Below the pieces are notes generated by a model, which saw only the letters and a list, made by a program, of their open reading frames with translations, made no database searches and had not been told where the DNA came from. DNA of 64,000 nucleotides. Source: Numida meleagris. Lineage: Eukaryota > Chordata > Aves > Galliformes > Numididae. Of this stretch, positions 51,546 to 63,098 are shown in pieces. Where the stretch lies: NCBI RefSeq assembly GCF_002078875.1, contig NC_034412.1:13888995-13952994 (forward strand), written 5' to 3'. How positions within the stretch are numbered: the stretch's first letter is position 1; every line of letters starts with the position of its first letter. A program made the position numbers and the translations under genes.

Positions 51546-54500
51546 ATGCAAGTCCAGGTACTTCGGCAGACCGTGCTAATGCCAGCTGTGCCCCAAAGTT
51601 CCAGCATTCAGATGGAACTTAACAGTCACACAAGAGGGACTGTATGCTAGAGCAGGAAGATGCGACTCGGATATCAGCTACAAAACACCATCAGACTGGC
51701 ATCTAGGACACACACAGCACAATGCTGTAAGGCAGCACAGCCCCACATTCCAGCAGCGTGTGGCTACATACCTCTTGTCCAGCACAGGCTGCACCTCCGT
51801 GCTGCCCACCTCAGCAGGGCCTGTTTGCTCTTCAATAAACGGCAATCAGTGGAGAAATACTGACTTCCTTGTCTGCTCCCAGCTGCTCTGGTTCAATAAC
51901 TAGGTCAGCTAAAGGTCAAGCCAGCAAAGGCACAAGCAGCAAGCTTAAATACCAACAAATGAAAAAGAAAATGACAACCATAGCCCCAGGGGCAGCCCGG
52001 GCCTGGATTGCCTCTCTCTTGTCCACTTCCCCAAGCGTTCACGGCCCTGGGGCTGCTCAGCCCATGTCATGGCCATGTCCCCTTGTGTCTAAGGCCCAAA
52101 CTCACCTCAGAGATAAATCAATGCCATTAAAACAGCAACAAAACCACCCTGATTCCTGTAATGCACACTTCTGTGATACATTCATAAATTTTTGTGAAGC
52201 CATGACTTACGTCAGAAATCACAGCCCAGATCCAAATTCTTGCATGTACTAAGCCTAATACAACTTTTAGGGCATTACACAGTATTTGGCAGTGTGTTCT
52301 CGCATGCTTTCACGTGCATTTTTTTTTATTTGCCTAGTGGCACATCACTGCATTTGCAGCTGAAGATTTTGAAGCTTTGGTGGGAAACAACTAGCTTTCC
52401 ACACACATGTAGGGAATACATACTTCAGAGATACTGTAATCTGCAATTCTTTCACAGAGAAAACGAGAGGGAAGCTCACAGTGCGGGCCTTAGGCCTGCA
52501 ACTGCCATTTCCACGCCGGCACTGCCACCTACTGCACACAGGCCTGCTTTTATCAGTGCTAGCAGGAAAAAAATGGAAACGAACCTACCCCAAGCAGCAT
52601 GTCAAATGTCTCTGTAGAACAGAGTGTAAAGTTTCTCCAGGACAAAATCTGTAAGGTGTCTTTCACAACTTGCAGATGACATGCAGGATTCTTCAAAATG
52701 ATAACAGGAACTGGGATGCAAAAAGTCCTGAGAAAAATAAATATCAAGATGCCTCACGTTTTATACATTATATGGAGGTGGAGGTTTAGGGTTTCTTCTT
52801 TTTCCTCATCTTCTATTCAGAACCAAATACACTGAGACGAGCAATCCACTGGCCCAAAGATTCTCCAGCGCTTGTGTGTGCTGGGGAGGTAGGAGGCTCC
52901 TAGGAGGCAGCTTTGCTTTGTGTTACTGCAATATTGCTGTCAGTAAACAACAGAAAAGAGAGGATGAGAAAAAGGAGAGTGTAAGGAGAGAAAAGACATA
53001 ACACACCTCTCCAAAAGGATGCAACATATCTTCCTAAAAGGAGCCTTATACCAAATGACCCAATGGAAGCTTCAGTTGCTCAGTCTATTTGTTAGTAATT
53101 TCTCTATGATGCAACAGCAATTAGTTAACCATCCAATCAACAGAAGACATACAAGTGGTTATGAAGGTTCAAAAGCAGCTTTTTGAGGTTTAGGGCTAGG
53201 TTCTATACTGTTGCTCAGTTTTGGAGGAGGACTGTAAAAAAGGCGTAACATGGAATAACACATCCAAATCCTAGAGTGATCCAAACCAGTATATAGGCAC
53301 AGCATGTATAAGCATGTGTCATGAAAGCATGTATAGAGCACTTACATAGCCCTGATATAAGACAACAGATCTCTCTGCTGGCTGGGTTTGCTGCTCCACC
53401 TGGAAGGGCAGCAGATTTTTGTTTGTTGTTTTTGTTTTTTAATCTCTCTTACCTCCTGTCTCACTAATTCCAACATCAGGCTTCATTGCATGATTGCTTT
53501 TTGACTGAAGCGGCTTCTCCATCTTATGGTGTAGTTCTCCTTCCATGCAGTAGGTCACTGTTTCCGTGCCCTGGTTCCAAGAGCTTCCTTACCTGTGAGT
53601 CCCCCAACTCCACAACTTCTTCCCCTGCATCATCCAATCATCTTTTGCATTTATCAGTTTCCTATGTATTTCTATTGCAGCGTTAGCATTCATATTCACA
53701 CAATGCCTGTTAGTAGTCAAACATCTATGCCATGAAATTTTATAACACATTCCCTTGAACGATTTTATCAACCCCCAGCATTCCTAATAAGCTATACCTG
53801 CACTATGGTAAATTTTTCCAGAAAGGAAAAACTCAGGAAAACCAACTGCTTTTCCCCTTTCCTAAATAACTTTTATTGTTCAGTCCCTGCTCCCGTTCTC
53901 AGTTCTTCAGCATTGAGGAAAGTTATTCTTGCTAGTAAAACCAAGGAGAGGTATGCAAGGCATGTATGGACTGGCTTTGGGTCTACGAAAGGACCTTTAT
54001 AAAACTCATCTGAGTTCAAGCATTTTTAGAAGACAAGCTGTAACATACTATACACCTCTTGTCCAGTTTGCAAAATTATCTTCCATCAAGTAGCAAAACT
54101 CCAATTTTGCTTTGAGACTTTGGAAGGGGTAGATGTCTTTTTTTCCTCTTTCTTATAATTTTGTTTTCTGGGAAACTGGAATTACCTACGCTTTATTTTA
54201 CTGAAAAACATCATATAAATTATGCTTTGCTCTGACATATAGACCCTAGGGTTTCATTAAGTGACTGCAACTCCTGTACAGCTGGAGATGAAAAACTTAC
54301 AGGGATGATACAGATGGAAAGGTCGTTAACAGAATGGTTTTATGTAACAGTTTTCTCTAACGTAGATGGAACTGAATAACATGCAGCATGCTGCAAAACT
54401 TCTTATGTTTTCCAAAGCCTGGATTTATGGATAGGGGATAAATCACTGTATTGCTTACAGTCTGATGGATGAAAGTGGGAATTTCTAGAGCCTCTTTATT

Positions 54501-55519
54501 AAATATGGATGCTACTACGGATTCTTCAAAATGAAGAAAGACTGCTTAAAGAATGATCTATTCTGCATTTAGCACAACCAATTTCAGAAATGCACAAGTG
54601 AACACACCTGACTCCTGGAGTTCTTGAAAAAATAAAGGAATAAGCATTCTGCAATTAAATATCATTTGGAAACAGTAAAAGATTATGACAGTGGTAACAT
54701 ACCATTGGTGAACATAAGAGTTATCCCTTGGTAGCTTTAGTTATGACTTCTCATGTAATATCTTCAGCTTCACAATAGATTATTGTTTAAGAGCTGTGGA
54801 ACCAGTATCAGAACTACCCAGCTACTCATCTGCTGGAACGTTCACCTAGTCCAGTGGTCCCTGTGTGCTTCAATGATTCAAGATTGTAGAATTTCTTTCC
54901 TGTTATTACAATAGTTCTGGCAAATCTGTGAGGCTTAGCCCGCGTTTCTTTCTTACAATATTTTCCCTATATAGCTTGATGCGAGAGACATATGTGATTG
55001 TTTTTGTCTAATTTTGCACGCAGGTTGGACTGAGAGTGCCTTCAGGCCTTACGCTGAACATCTAAGCAAAGCAATACTTGAAAAGATTTTGAGTTACCTG
55101 GAGTAATGAATATAGGCTCCCGGTTATGTCCCATTAGACCAAGGTTCCTAATATCTTTCTTATATTTGCATTCACTCTTGAATTTTTTAATCAAGGGAAT
55201 AATTTATGACACAAGATGCCTTTCAGCAAGTACTAGTGGACTGTTAAAAAGAAGAAACCACAGGCTTTTATGTTTCCAGTCTCCTCTAACTTCTGTTGGT
55301 GAAAACCAAAACCTTAAGTTTCAGAAGAACCAAAATTAGGAAACTGTTCCACTAAATGAATAATATGACAGCAGACTCATTACTAGATTAACACAATTTT
55401 TACAGTGAATTCTGATAGTTCTGTTTGTTTTGATTACTTGGTTTTGAACGTATCTACTTGGTAAGCTGAAAACAACTGAATATTAACACCAAGCCAAAAC
55501 TACCAAAGAAGGATACACA

Positions 55520-55872
55520 GGAAACAATCAGAACCTCTTTATTAGGCTGACTGCTTATATTATTATTGAACAAAGAAATAGACCTCTTTTTTTAAGAATT
55601 AAGAGTTTTTAATACAATTCCAAATTTATTGGAAAAAAGGCTGCTATATATTTCTATACATTACAGTATTGATCTGTACAGACAAAAGGTGCTTATTTGA
55701 ATACAAGTGTCATTAGATTACAAAACCAGAAGCTAGACAATAAAGCTTTTAGTTTATAGAAATGTAATTACAAGTGTAAGATGTACACTTCTCACATTCT
55801 CACTGGAGCTCTGTAATCCACTGGAAAGTTGGGTGGTTTATTTTCTTCCTTATAGATAAAAAGTTCTAGATT
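55520..55872 (-). terminator. PLSCR1: Scramblase 3' UTR with candidate poly(A) signals
   Basis: Minus-strand AATAAA occurs at 55842-55837 (too near the stop to be the main site), 55630-55625 and 55543-55538. Cleavage 15-25 bases beyond the second or third would give a 3' UTR of roughly 0.26-0.35 kb. Which is used cannot be told from sequence. Confidence 0.5.
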
Positions 55873-55932
55873 TCACTGCCACACTCCTGTTCGCTGATGG
55901 CTATCACCAATACTCTCAAAAAACATGAAGTC
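55873..55932 (-). CDS. PLSCR1: Scramblase last exon (C-terminus and stop)
   Basis: Codes residues 287-305, DFMFFESIGDSHQRTGVWQ, followed by TGA at 55875-55873. The DFMFFES start completes the membrane helix, and the tail ends RTGVWQ, close to the SGVW end of PLSCR1. The acceptor is tccttcctag. The 3' UTR follows toward lower coordinates. Confidence 0.94.
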   Translation of the reverse strand, partial: DFMFFESIGDSHQRTGVWQ

Positions 55933-57067
55933 CTAGGAAGGAAACAAAAAGCAAAAAAACTCAATCCTTTTAAAAATCTCGTTCTTAATTTGTGGTTGTT
56001 TTGCAAGGCATTTAAAGCAATTCCCCCCCAGAAACCTTAAATGATGAGAAGCAGCTGGGAGTACCTCTCTCCAACCTAATCCCTGAGTCTCTAGTAGAGA
56101 CAAGAAGGCATCCACAAGAAGAGAAAAAGGTGGTGGAAGCCCAAGATGTTTAACTTTATCATTAGCAGAAGGCATGCTTCCTTCACTTAGGATTTCTATC
56201 CTGACTTACTTCAGCTTGACTCAGTCCCTTCAATTTTACCTCAAACTGGAGTCTACCACAATGGTCTCTATCTTTACTTTACCTATGGGAGCCCCATATT
56301 CTGTGCCTGAAGTCCTTGCTTCTTCATACTACCTGCTCTTCAGCTACATCCTTGCACCTGAACACACTCAGCTAAGGAAAACCTGGTCCATATGCAGGAC
56401 TATAAAGGCTGGTGAGAACTTTCCAAACTCAGATGCTGCATGAGCCCCTTTCCTCCCTTTCTGGAGCCCTACCAACATGGAAACAATGCACTTTTGACGC
56501 AGTACCTGATGCTGAATTGCACAGGTAAGCGGAAATGCAATCATGGCAGAGTCAGAGTGCTGAAGAGGACTGTATAAAGTTTACCTGCCCCCACAGAAGT
56601 CCCTGCCAATACAAACAACTCCTCTGAGAGCGTTTAATCCTACTCATCTCAGTACTTCACGTATTTCCAAGAAGGAGGGTTAGGAAAAGGTGAGTGCAGC
56701 ACCTATCTGTCCAGTTCACCACCTCAGTGGGCTGTTCTGGCTTTGGTTGGCTCCTTTGGCTAATGCTGTTCTGTACTTTTCAGGTCTCACCACCCACAGA
56801 AACATGCTTTCCTCTGCTTGCGAGTATGTAAAGATGTCTTTTACAGGATTTGTCAATCTGACTCTTCTTAATACAGTCAGCACTTCATGTAGTCTAGAAT
56901 AAGCTTATTATCCAAAATATTCCCTCCAGGGTTAGTTTTACACCCAAGAAATCCACAAAAAGCTCTCAAGCACTTTGAGAAGCCCAGAATCAAAACCTTT
57001 ACCAGCACAATTTGAACACTGAGCTGAAGCCAGTTCATATTCGAATATTAATAAATTACAGACTTAC
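55933..57067. other. Scramblase last intron
   Basis: No repeat or extra exon recognised. Confidence 0.8.
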
Positions 57068-57229
57068 GATAAGGAAGCAAGCACCAAGCATCACAGCTTT
57101 CATTTTTACATCAAGGTCCATTGGAAAAGAGACTCCAAAGTTATCAGTATCTGTAAATGCTTCTTTCAAGAACCCAGACCACTGCTTAGAAATCCTTCCA
57201 ATATTAGAAACCTCATCCAAAGTCTTCAC
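57068..57229 (-). CDS. PLSCR1: Scramblase exon: NLS-like segment, Ca2+ site, membrane helix
   Basis: Codes residues 233-286: [20 protein letters not shown], then [20 protein letters not shown] and [24 protein letters not shown] (243-252) corresponds to the non-classical nuclear import signal of PLSCR1 (GKISKHWTGI). [12 protein letters not shown] (259-270) is the EF-hand-like calcium site. The hydrophobic [10 protein letters not shown] starts the transmembrane helix. DEVSNIG recalls PLSCR4 (DGISNIG), so this part mixes paralog features. The acceptor is gttaaaatag and the donor is CTTATC|gtaagt. Length is 162 nt. Confidence 0.95.
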
Positions 57230-58319
57230 CTATTTTAACATAAAATTAAAAAAAAAAGTCATTCATAAATCCCCAAATTCTTTTCATTATAGATCCATTT
57301 GAAAGCTTTAAATTGTGTTATTAAATTAATGCAGTCATAGAATGCAGCTATTGGTTCTGAAAGAAAACCCTGACTTATCAGAAAGTCAGTCTGAAGTAAC
57401 ACAGGCACCAACTTAATTCTAAATCTGACTAGAGTTCAATGTTTTAATGGTGTTGGAAATCAGCTACTGCATGCAAACATGCACGTGTGCATGTACACAC
57501 ACTCCGCTGGGAGTGTTGTCTTTTAGCCAACAGAGTGAATTAGCATATCCTGCCACGCATCAGGAACAGCTCAAGGGAAAATTAAACAAATTACATTCTC
57601 CTGTTCCAAAAGAGAGGTTAGCCTTTTCTTAACGTTGTTTCCTAAAGCTACACACAGTGTTCATAGTTCGAAGAAAGTGTAATCCCCCAAAATAAAATCA
57701 GACTCAATTTGCTTCAACGATGATTTACAACATCATTTTAAACTAAGTGGTAGTTTGTCTATTAGTTAATTTGTATGAAAATGCTAATGCATTAATCAGT
57801 GTTGTTTTTAAATAAAAGTTGTAATTCTTCAGTCATTCAAATGTATATTTTCGGTCTAAATTATGACTTACTTGGTTAGTGAATGATTATTAAATGATTG
57901 GATGAGTGGTTGCAGAAAGTCATTTTAATAAACAGCTGATACAACTGATAACTTTTTTTCCTGTTAGGGACTAACATCATGGATTCAAAAAGATTTTGCT
58001 ACCAAAATCTAATAAATATCTATTAAAAAAATGCAATAAGTCTCATAAATCTAAGCCATTAAGAGATTTGTGTGCAATCACAATGAATCAGATCACTGAC
58101 GAGTGTCTTTCACACATCATTTCTGGAAGTTTGGCAGGCTTTTCTAGAATGATCTACATACCTAGAGAACTGAATTGACTATATTAGCATTAAAAGATTA
58201 TGTTCTAGTTATTTCAAACGTACTGCAGCACAACTGTCTTGTATTAAGAGAAGCAATAAACTACTATCAAAATACTGTTTGAAAGAAGATATATGCAAAC
58301 GATTTTCAGCATTACATAC
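57230..58319. other. Scramblase intron
   Basis: AT-rich; nothing recognised. Confidence 0.8.
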
Positions 58320-58481
58320 CTCAAAATTAACATCCTCACAACAGCTGCAGACAACACATGGGCCACTAATTTTCAGTACGTCTGTTCTTTTCTCATCCTG
58401 AATAGTAAACTTGGGCAGGCAGGGATGCCAGTTCTGGACAACGTAACCTACTGGTGTTCCTGGAGGTGCCTGAATTTCTAT
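58320..58481 (-). CDS. PLSCR1: Scramblase exon: core domain
   Basis: Codes residues 179-232: [20 protein letters not shown], then [20 protein letters not shown] and [14 protein letters not shown]. It is almost collinear with PLSCR1, including the PCVVCSC cluster. The acceptor is ttcctgtgaag and the donor is TTTGAG|gtatgt. Length is 162 nt, phase 0 in and out. Confidence 0.95.
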
Positions 58482-58931
58482 CTTCACAGGAAAAAGAAAA
58501 TCCCCACATGAAGCAGTTTATACTTAGCGATATTCTTTAGACAAATCCACACAAATATGCAAGCCAAACACAACTTATTCTTCCACAACAACCTAGCTTT
58601 CCAATGAAGCTGCACTAAGTTTTCTGTGAACAATTTCAGAAAGCTGCACACAAATTCCAAAATCAATATGCAACTTCTACCTTCACTGAAAACAACAGCA
58701 TACTCCTGAGGCTACAGAACATATAAGCTATGTGTCTACAGTGGGAAGATCAAAGTCTAGTGAAAGAAAGACTCTGAGCATCCTGAAAGTCAAGGCCTCG
58801 TAGGATGCAGCTACTACACATCTGTCAGTAAAATCTCTGAGACGGCTCAGATTTGAGACTCCATCCATAATCATCACCCCAGACTCATCAATGTTAAAGA
58901 TCTCATCCCTCATGGTGAGAAAGCAACTCAC
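58482..58931. other. Scramblase intron
   Basis: 450-base intron. The coding frame of the preceding exon reads through into it for some 68 codons (to 58728) before a stop, with no family similarity, so it is intron, not exon. Confidence 0.8.
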
Positions 58932-59152
58932 CTCCTGTAAGCAGCAGGGGAAACAACATGAAGAACACCTGAGGGGTCTTTCCAGCCTTATCACCTCATG
59001 GCCCAGATTGTCCATAATCTTGATGGTGAAAGGTCGTGCTGGCCCACAGCAGTTCCTTGTGCAGCAGTCAGTTTCCTCTGCTGCAAAGTACACCCTTTGC
59101 CCCAATGAATTCTTGATTTCATATTTGTTGTTTGATTCAAATCCAATAAAAA
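58932..59152 (-). CDS. PLSCR1: Scramblase exon: core domain with palmitoylation cluster
   Basis: Codes residues 105-178: [20 protein letters not shown], then [40 protein letters not shown] and [14 protein letters not shown]. The CCFPCC run (170-175) matches the palmitoylated CCCPCC of PLSCR1 with one Cys replaced by Phe. The acceptor is a T-run ending ttttttcag and the donor is CAGGAG|gtgagt. Length is 221 nt, phase 1 in and phase 0 out. Confidence 0.95.
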
Positions 59153-60214
59153 CTGAAAAAAAGTAACAGCACTATTAGTTCTTGAGGTGCATCTGTGCGA
59201 ACAACAGGTAATAAATGCACCAAGCTAACCCTAACCTACTTGCTTGGGAAGGCTTCATTTGGAGTCTGTCAGAGGCAGCTCTGACAGCGGGAACAGTGGG
59301 GAAGGGCCCTCAAGCAGAGCAGTCCAAGAGAAGTTCAAAAAGGACAAGCCACCACAAACACAGCAACACAGAAAGAGCATGGAGATGTCCACCAGCTCCC
59401 CTCCCTCCAGACATGGGTGCCCACTGCCAGAGCAAGCACCACTGCTCCTAGCCACACAGCATGGAAGTTTCCTAGGGAAGACCAGAAGGGGTGGTGAAGC
59501 AAAAAAGGGGTTCCAGAGGGCACAGTTATGTCCAGAATGAGAAAGCCACAAGAAGGCCTCACAGACAAGATTCATAGCAGCACAAATAGAAGATGGCAAG
59601 AGCCAGGGCTGAAATTTTGATTAGTTTCTTCAACAAAAATACCCTTGAAATATTATGGAAAGCAAATGTAGCAGCATTTGGTGTCAGCTAAGGTGGGTGT
59701 TCCATTTTATTTATTCTGTTTGAAAGACATGGAAAACATGACTTTCATATTCTTAAAGTGAATGGAATGAAGGGAGCAGAAGGAGAGCAGTTCAATTCAC
59801 TGAAAGAACAAGATCACCTGGAAATGACATCAGAGCAGCAAGCCAGCCTATGGAATTAGATGTAGTGAGAATGGAGATAAAAATATATTTAAATAGGGAA
59901 AAGATGAAAGCTGAAATCACATGGATAACGTGAGAGTTATAATCAGCTACAAAGATTACTGAAATAAACAGCATTGCTGTATATCTGTTAAGATATAGAA
60001 CCAGTTTAAAATCCTCTTCTTAGCCTCCTGTTTTCCTATTCCCTTCTCTCCTCCAGAAGTTCTCTGGGAATTGAGATAGAGAACAAGCAGGAAACACTGA
60101 GGTGTCAATCCATAAAAGGATTTTAAACAAGCTTTGTCAAAGAAGGTCAAAATTTTACAGTTCTTGGGATTGTTAGATTTAAACATTTCTCTGCTATAAA
60201 AACATTTCACTTAC
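59153..60214. other. Scramblase intron
   Basis: A GC-richer patch at about 59240-59600 has overlapping open frames of about 100 codons on both strands, without recognisable motifs. The rest is AT-rich. Confidence 0.75.
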
Positions 60215-60257
60215 TCTCAAGAAGTTCAATTTGCTGATGAATTAATATCTGGTCAAT
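60215..60257 (-). CDS. PLSCR1: Scramblase exon (43 nt)
   Basis: Codes IDQILIHQQIELLE (residues 91-104) plus one base. It is identical to the equivalent PLSCR1 segment as I know it, and clearly unlike PLSCR4 (LDNIHVLQHFEPLE). The acceptor is catgaacag and the donor is GAGA|gtaagt. Phase 0 in and phase 1 out. Confidence 0.93.
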
Positions 60258-61274
60258 CTGTTCATGGTTGAAAAATGAAACACAATAAATAGTTAGCAAG
60301 TTGTAACTAAGAGATATCTAGTTTTAAGAAGCATTGTTGTTTCATTTCAGAATGCAGCGTTATGGATCAGTCTCTACCAGTAAAGCTGCAGACATGGCTC
60401 ATGTCTGCCTGCCCTGCCCTCTCTCAGTTTAGCAGAACAGTGTTTCAAGCACCAGAGCCGACGACAGAAGCGGTACCCAGACTGGTCTGGTTATGTGCCC
60501 GTGCTCCTTTCACGACTTGGTGTAACTCAGTAACACTACAGAGACTGACATCCCCACACATAGGATGCCTGTATCAGGAGTCTGCACAGAGCAAAGCAGA
60601 AACCACCAGGAGGGAATTCAGACATTTTAAAGCAGAAGCTCAGCTACTGCTCAGCTCTGAGTGAAACTAAGGAAACACCAAGTTTGGTATTGGTTTATTT
60701 TTTGAGAAATATGCAAAACTGTAAACATCAGCATAAAACCTTTATATTTGCTCCCAGTGATGAGATGAACTATGCTTTTACAGTTGAAGGGCATATTCTG
60801 TGATATATACTGCAATGTGGGAGCAATTTTCATTTTGCTATGAGCATTCTCTGAGTTTGTGAAGTTTGACTAGTGCCTCTGCCCAAACCATTACAGAGAG
60901 GCACTGAGAAAGTATCATGTAGAAAAGTAAGTGCATATATTGTGCTACAGGTGCCCATATATGTATACATATATATATGTATATATATAATGCATCTTGA
61001 CAAATTGCATTACATCTCACAAACAGCAGCTTCAGAAATATGAAGGATATGCAATGGCTCCATGCCCACTGTCCTTTAGCATCCCACTTGGCAGGAGTGG
61101 GTATTCCCCGAAGTGTTCTGGCCATAACAAGCACCTCCACACTCAAACGTGCATCACTCACATTACAAGAGGCCTCACACAGCAGCCACTCATGCAGCTG
61201 TAACAGACAGATGTGGCGTTTTTTTTAGCTCTCTCCCAGATGCAGTCTGGGGAAGGATGAAGGGTGCCGGTTAC
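60258..61274. other. Scramblase intron
   Basis: Contains an alternating TA/TG-type microsatellite at about 60956-60990. No exon seen. Confidence 0.75.
60956..60990 (+). repeat. TA-rich microsatellite
   Basis: Mostly alternating purine-pyrimidine TATATA with TG/CA interruptions, about 35 bases, in a scramblase intron. Confidence 0.85.
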
Positions 61275-61435
61275 CTGCGTGAGATATTCCAGTCCAGGAG
61301 GGCAGTTGGGAAGAGGAGGAGGGATGGGCATCCAGATGGTCCCGGGGGGCTGGTTCTGGATGGGAGGAACAGCAGCTCCGGATGGGGTTCCCATGGGCTG
61401 TGCCTGGAAAGCATAGGGCCCTGCTCCAGGAGTGC
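61275..61435 (-). CDS. PLSCR1: Scramblase exon: proline-rich N-terminus, part 2, and domain entry
   Basis: Codes residues 37-90: TPGAGPYAFQAQPMGTPSGA, then AVPPIQNQPPGTIWMPIPP and PLPNCPPGLEYLTQ. The W-M-P...NCPPGLEYL segment is diagnostic of the scramblase family and marks the entry into the folded domain. The acceptor is gtctcttcag and the donor is ACGCAG|gtaacc. Length is 161 nt, phase 1 in and phase 0 out. Confidence 0.93.
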
Positions 61436-61704
61436 CTGAAGAGACAGGAGAGATGCAGTCAGAGATCTGAGGTCTTGAAAAAGAATTGTATCACGGATCT
61501 TCAAAAGAAAAGAACAAACTAATCATTTTGAACTATGCAGATTCTCATATCTACACTGTATTTCACTTAGGGATACCGCAACTTTCATGAAGGAAGTCAT
61601 ACTGGATTGGGAAGTTCTAATCTCACTAGACAAAACCAAATGTAATAAACAAAAGCATCTCTCTTGAACACTGCAGAAATACTATTCACAGAGATTAAAA
61701 AGCT

Positions 61705-62230
61705 AGAGCCGTTCGATGGATTCCCGCCCGAGAGGCAGCGGCCGCAGCTCCTCCCGCAGCAGGGAGCCCTTCGTTGTGCGGCGCCGCGCCGCCAGGTGGC
61801 GCCCGCAGCCTCGCGTCGGGCAGAGCGCTGACGTCGGTACCAGCACCTGCGGAACGGGAAGTGCAGGCTGCCCCGTCTGACGCCGTCAGGGCAGGCTGGT
61901 TACATCTCCGGTCTGATGCACAGTTCTGTATGTTGCTCAAAAGCCCGCAGGAGCTTAAAAGGAGAAGCCAGCATGAATACTTTTGTAGAAAGTCCAAGGA
62001 GAACTGGTTCCAGAGATGGTGACTCGCGGACCTCGTGGTTACCCTTAGCACCAGTGCCTCATACTGCGTTGTAAAACACAGACTGTTTCATGGGAAACGT
62101 GATGCTGCGGCCATAAACCATGCAGTGTATGCAGGCGCGGCGTACAGCCCCTCGATAGCGGCACTGCCCACCGCAGATAAGGCCCCAACCTCCCGCAGAG
62201 CCAACTGCTATCAGTTTATGTTACCGCATG
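61705..62230. promoter_or_regulatory. Intronic CpG-rich island
   Basis: A short GC-rich, CpG-dense island, strongest at 61715-61900. It includes GCGGCGCCGCGCCGCCAGGT, a CRE-like TGACGTCG at 61831 and a strong CTCF-like site. It lies between two proline-rich-region exons. It could be an alternative promoter for a shorter scramblase, a divergent promoter, or an insulator. No exon with a good donor was found in it. Confidence 0.5.
61789..61802 (+). promoter_or_regulatory. CTCF-like binding motif
   Basis: CCGCCAGGTGGCGC fits the vertebrate CTCF core (CCGCGNGGNGGCAG / CCACNAGGTGGCAG-like) at nearly every informative position. It lies in the core of the intronic CpG island. If bound, the plus orientation would point away from the PLOD2-scramblase intergenic region. 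Confidence 0.5.
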
Positions 62231-62996
62231 CAGTACTCAGATAAAGCAATTGCTCCCTGGCCTTTGGAGCACAGGGAGCATGTGCTCATTCCTTGAAGGC
62301 TGCGTACTCCTTGAACTCAGATTTCCTCGCCGCAAGACACACAACATTTAAGTACATGAAGCACAGGAACTTAAGCCAAACACTTTGCACTTAATAAATA
62401 ATTTATGCCTGGAGCCTGTTAGATACTGTTCAGTGTGATCTGGTTCTTCAGAAAGCAGTTTGCTGCCAGAACATGATTAGCCATTTGCGAGTGCTCTGTT
62501 CTGAATGGGGAGCAGAAAATAAGATTAAAGAGGAAATGAATGGACAGTACAGCCACATGCGAAGTACAGCACCAGGGGAAGGAACAGAAACAGGATCTAT
62601 GCAAATGACAAAACTGTGAGAAGAAAACAATCCTTCAGTTTTGGATTACTAGAGGAAAAAAACTGAAGAACTGAAATAAAAAAAAATCGGATCTCAGCAA
62701 TAAGCTGCCACACATTAATTGTGTTGCATCAGTCACGCCTCCCTAACAAACTCACCCCCAGCAACCACTGAGGAACAACCAGCATTGCAAGCTTCCTCCA
62801 CTGCTGGCACTGCTCAGCAGACACAAACATGCAGCACCAAGAAGGAAAGAGTATCTGCTCTGGTGGAAGTCATATTAACAGAAACATTACAGAATTAATG
62901 CAGAACTGTAAAACAGAGATGGATGCCTCGATGAAACCTCCTGTTTCCCATGCATATCTCCTAATCAAACAGCAGACCTCTAGCCAAGCAACCTAC

Positions 62997-63098
62997 CATA
63001 GAAGTTCCCAGCTGCATACTGAGGGTGGCCATAGGGGGCCTGGTTTCCTGGTGCATAGCCAGTGTTGGAGAATCCAGGTGCTGGTGCTGGGTTATTTC
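62997..63098 (-). CDS. PLSCR1: Scramblase exon: proline-rich N-terminus, part 1
   Basis: Codes residues 3-36 in the short model: GNNPAPAPGFSNTGYAPGNQ, then APYGHPQYAAGNFY. It is low-complexity, rich in Pro, Gly, Ala and Tyr, as is the N-terminus of PLSCR1, which binds SH3 and WW domains. The acceptor is attcttacag and the donor is TATG|gtaggt. Length is 102 nt, phase 1 in and out. Confidence 0.88.

Larger units (their letters stand above)
49317..55500. other. Intergenic region, scramblase side
   Basis: Contains two further CR1 3' fragments and a plus-strand exon-like pair at 50.58-50.92 kb (listed separately). From 51.6 to 55.5 kb I see only unique AT-rich sequence with short chance open frames. 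Confidence 0.65.
61436..62996. other. Scramblase intron holding a CpG-rich island
   Basis: The segment at about 61705-62230 is CpG-rich (listed separately). The remainder, 62.23-62.99 kb, is ordinary intron sequence. Confidence 0.75.

Noticed and set aside
58728..58931. Extension of the scramblase core exon past its donor ([10 protein letters not shown]...)
   Set aside because: Read-through of intron; family similarity stops exactly at the GAG|gtgagt donor and resumes with IEIQAPPG at 58481.
61774..62051. Open frames on both strands in the intronic CpG island as exons
   Set aside because: Products are Ala/Arg/Gly-rich and typical of CpG islands; no donor linking to the scramblase exons in phase.
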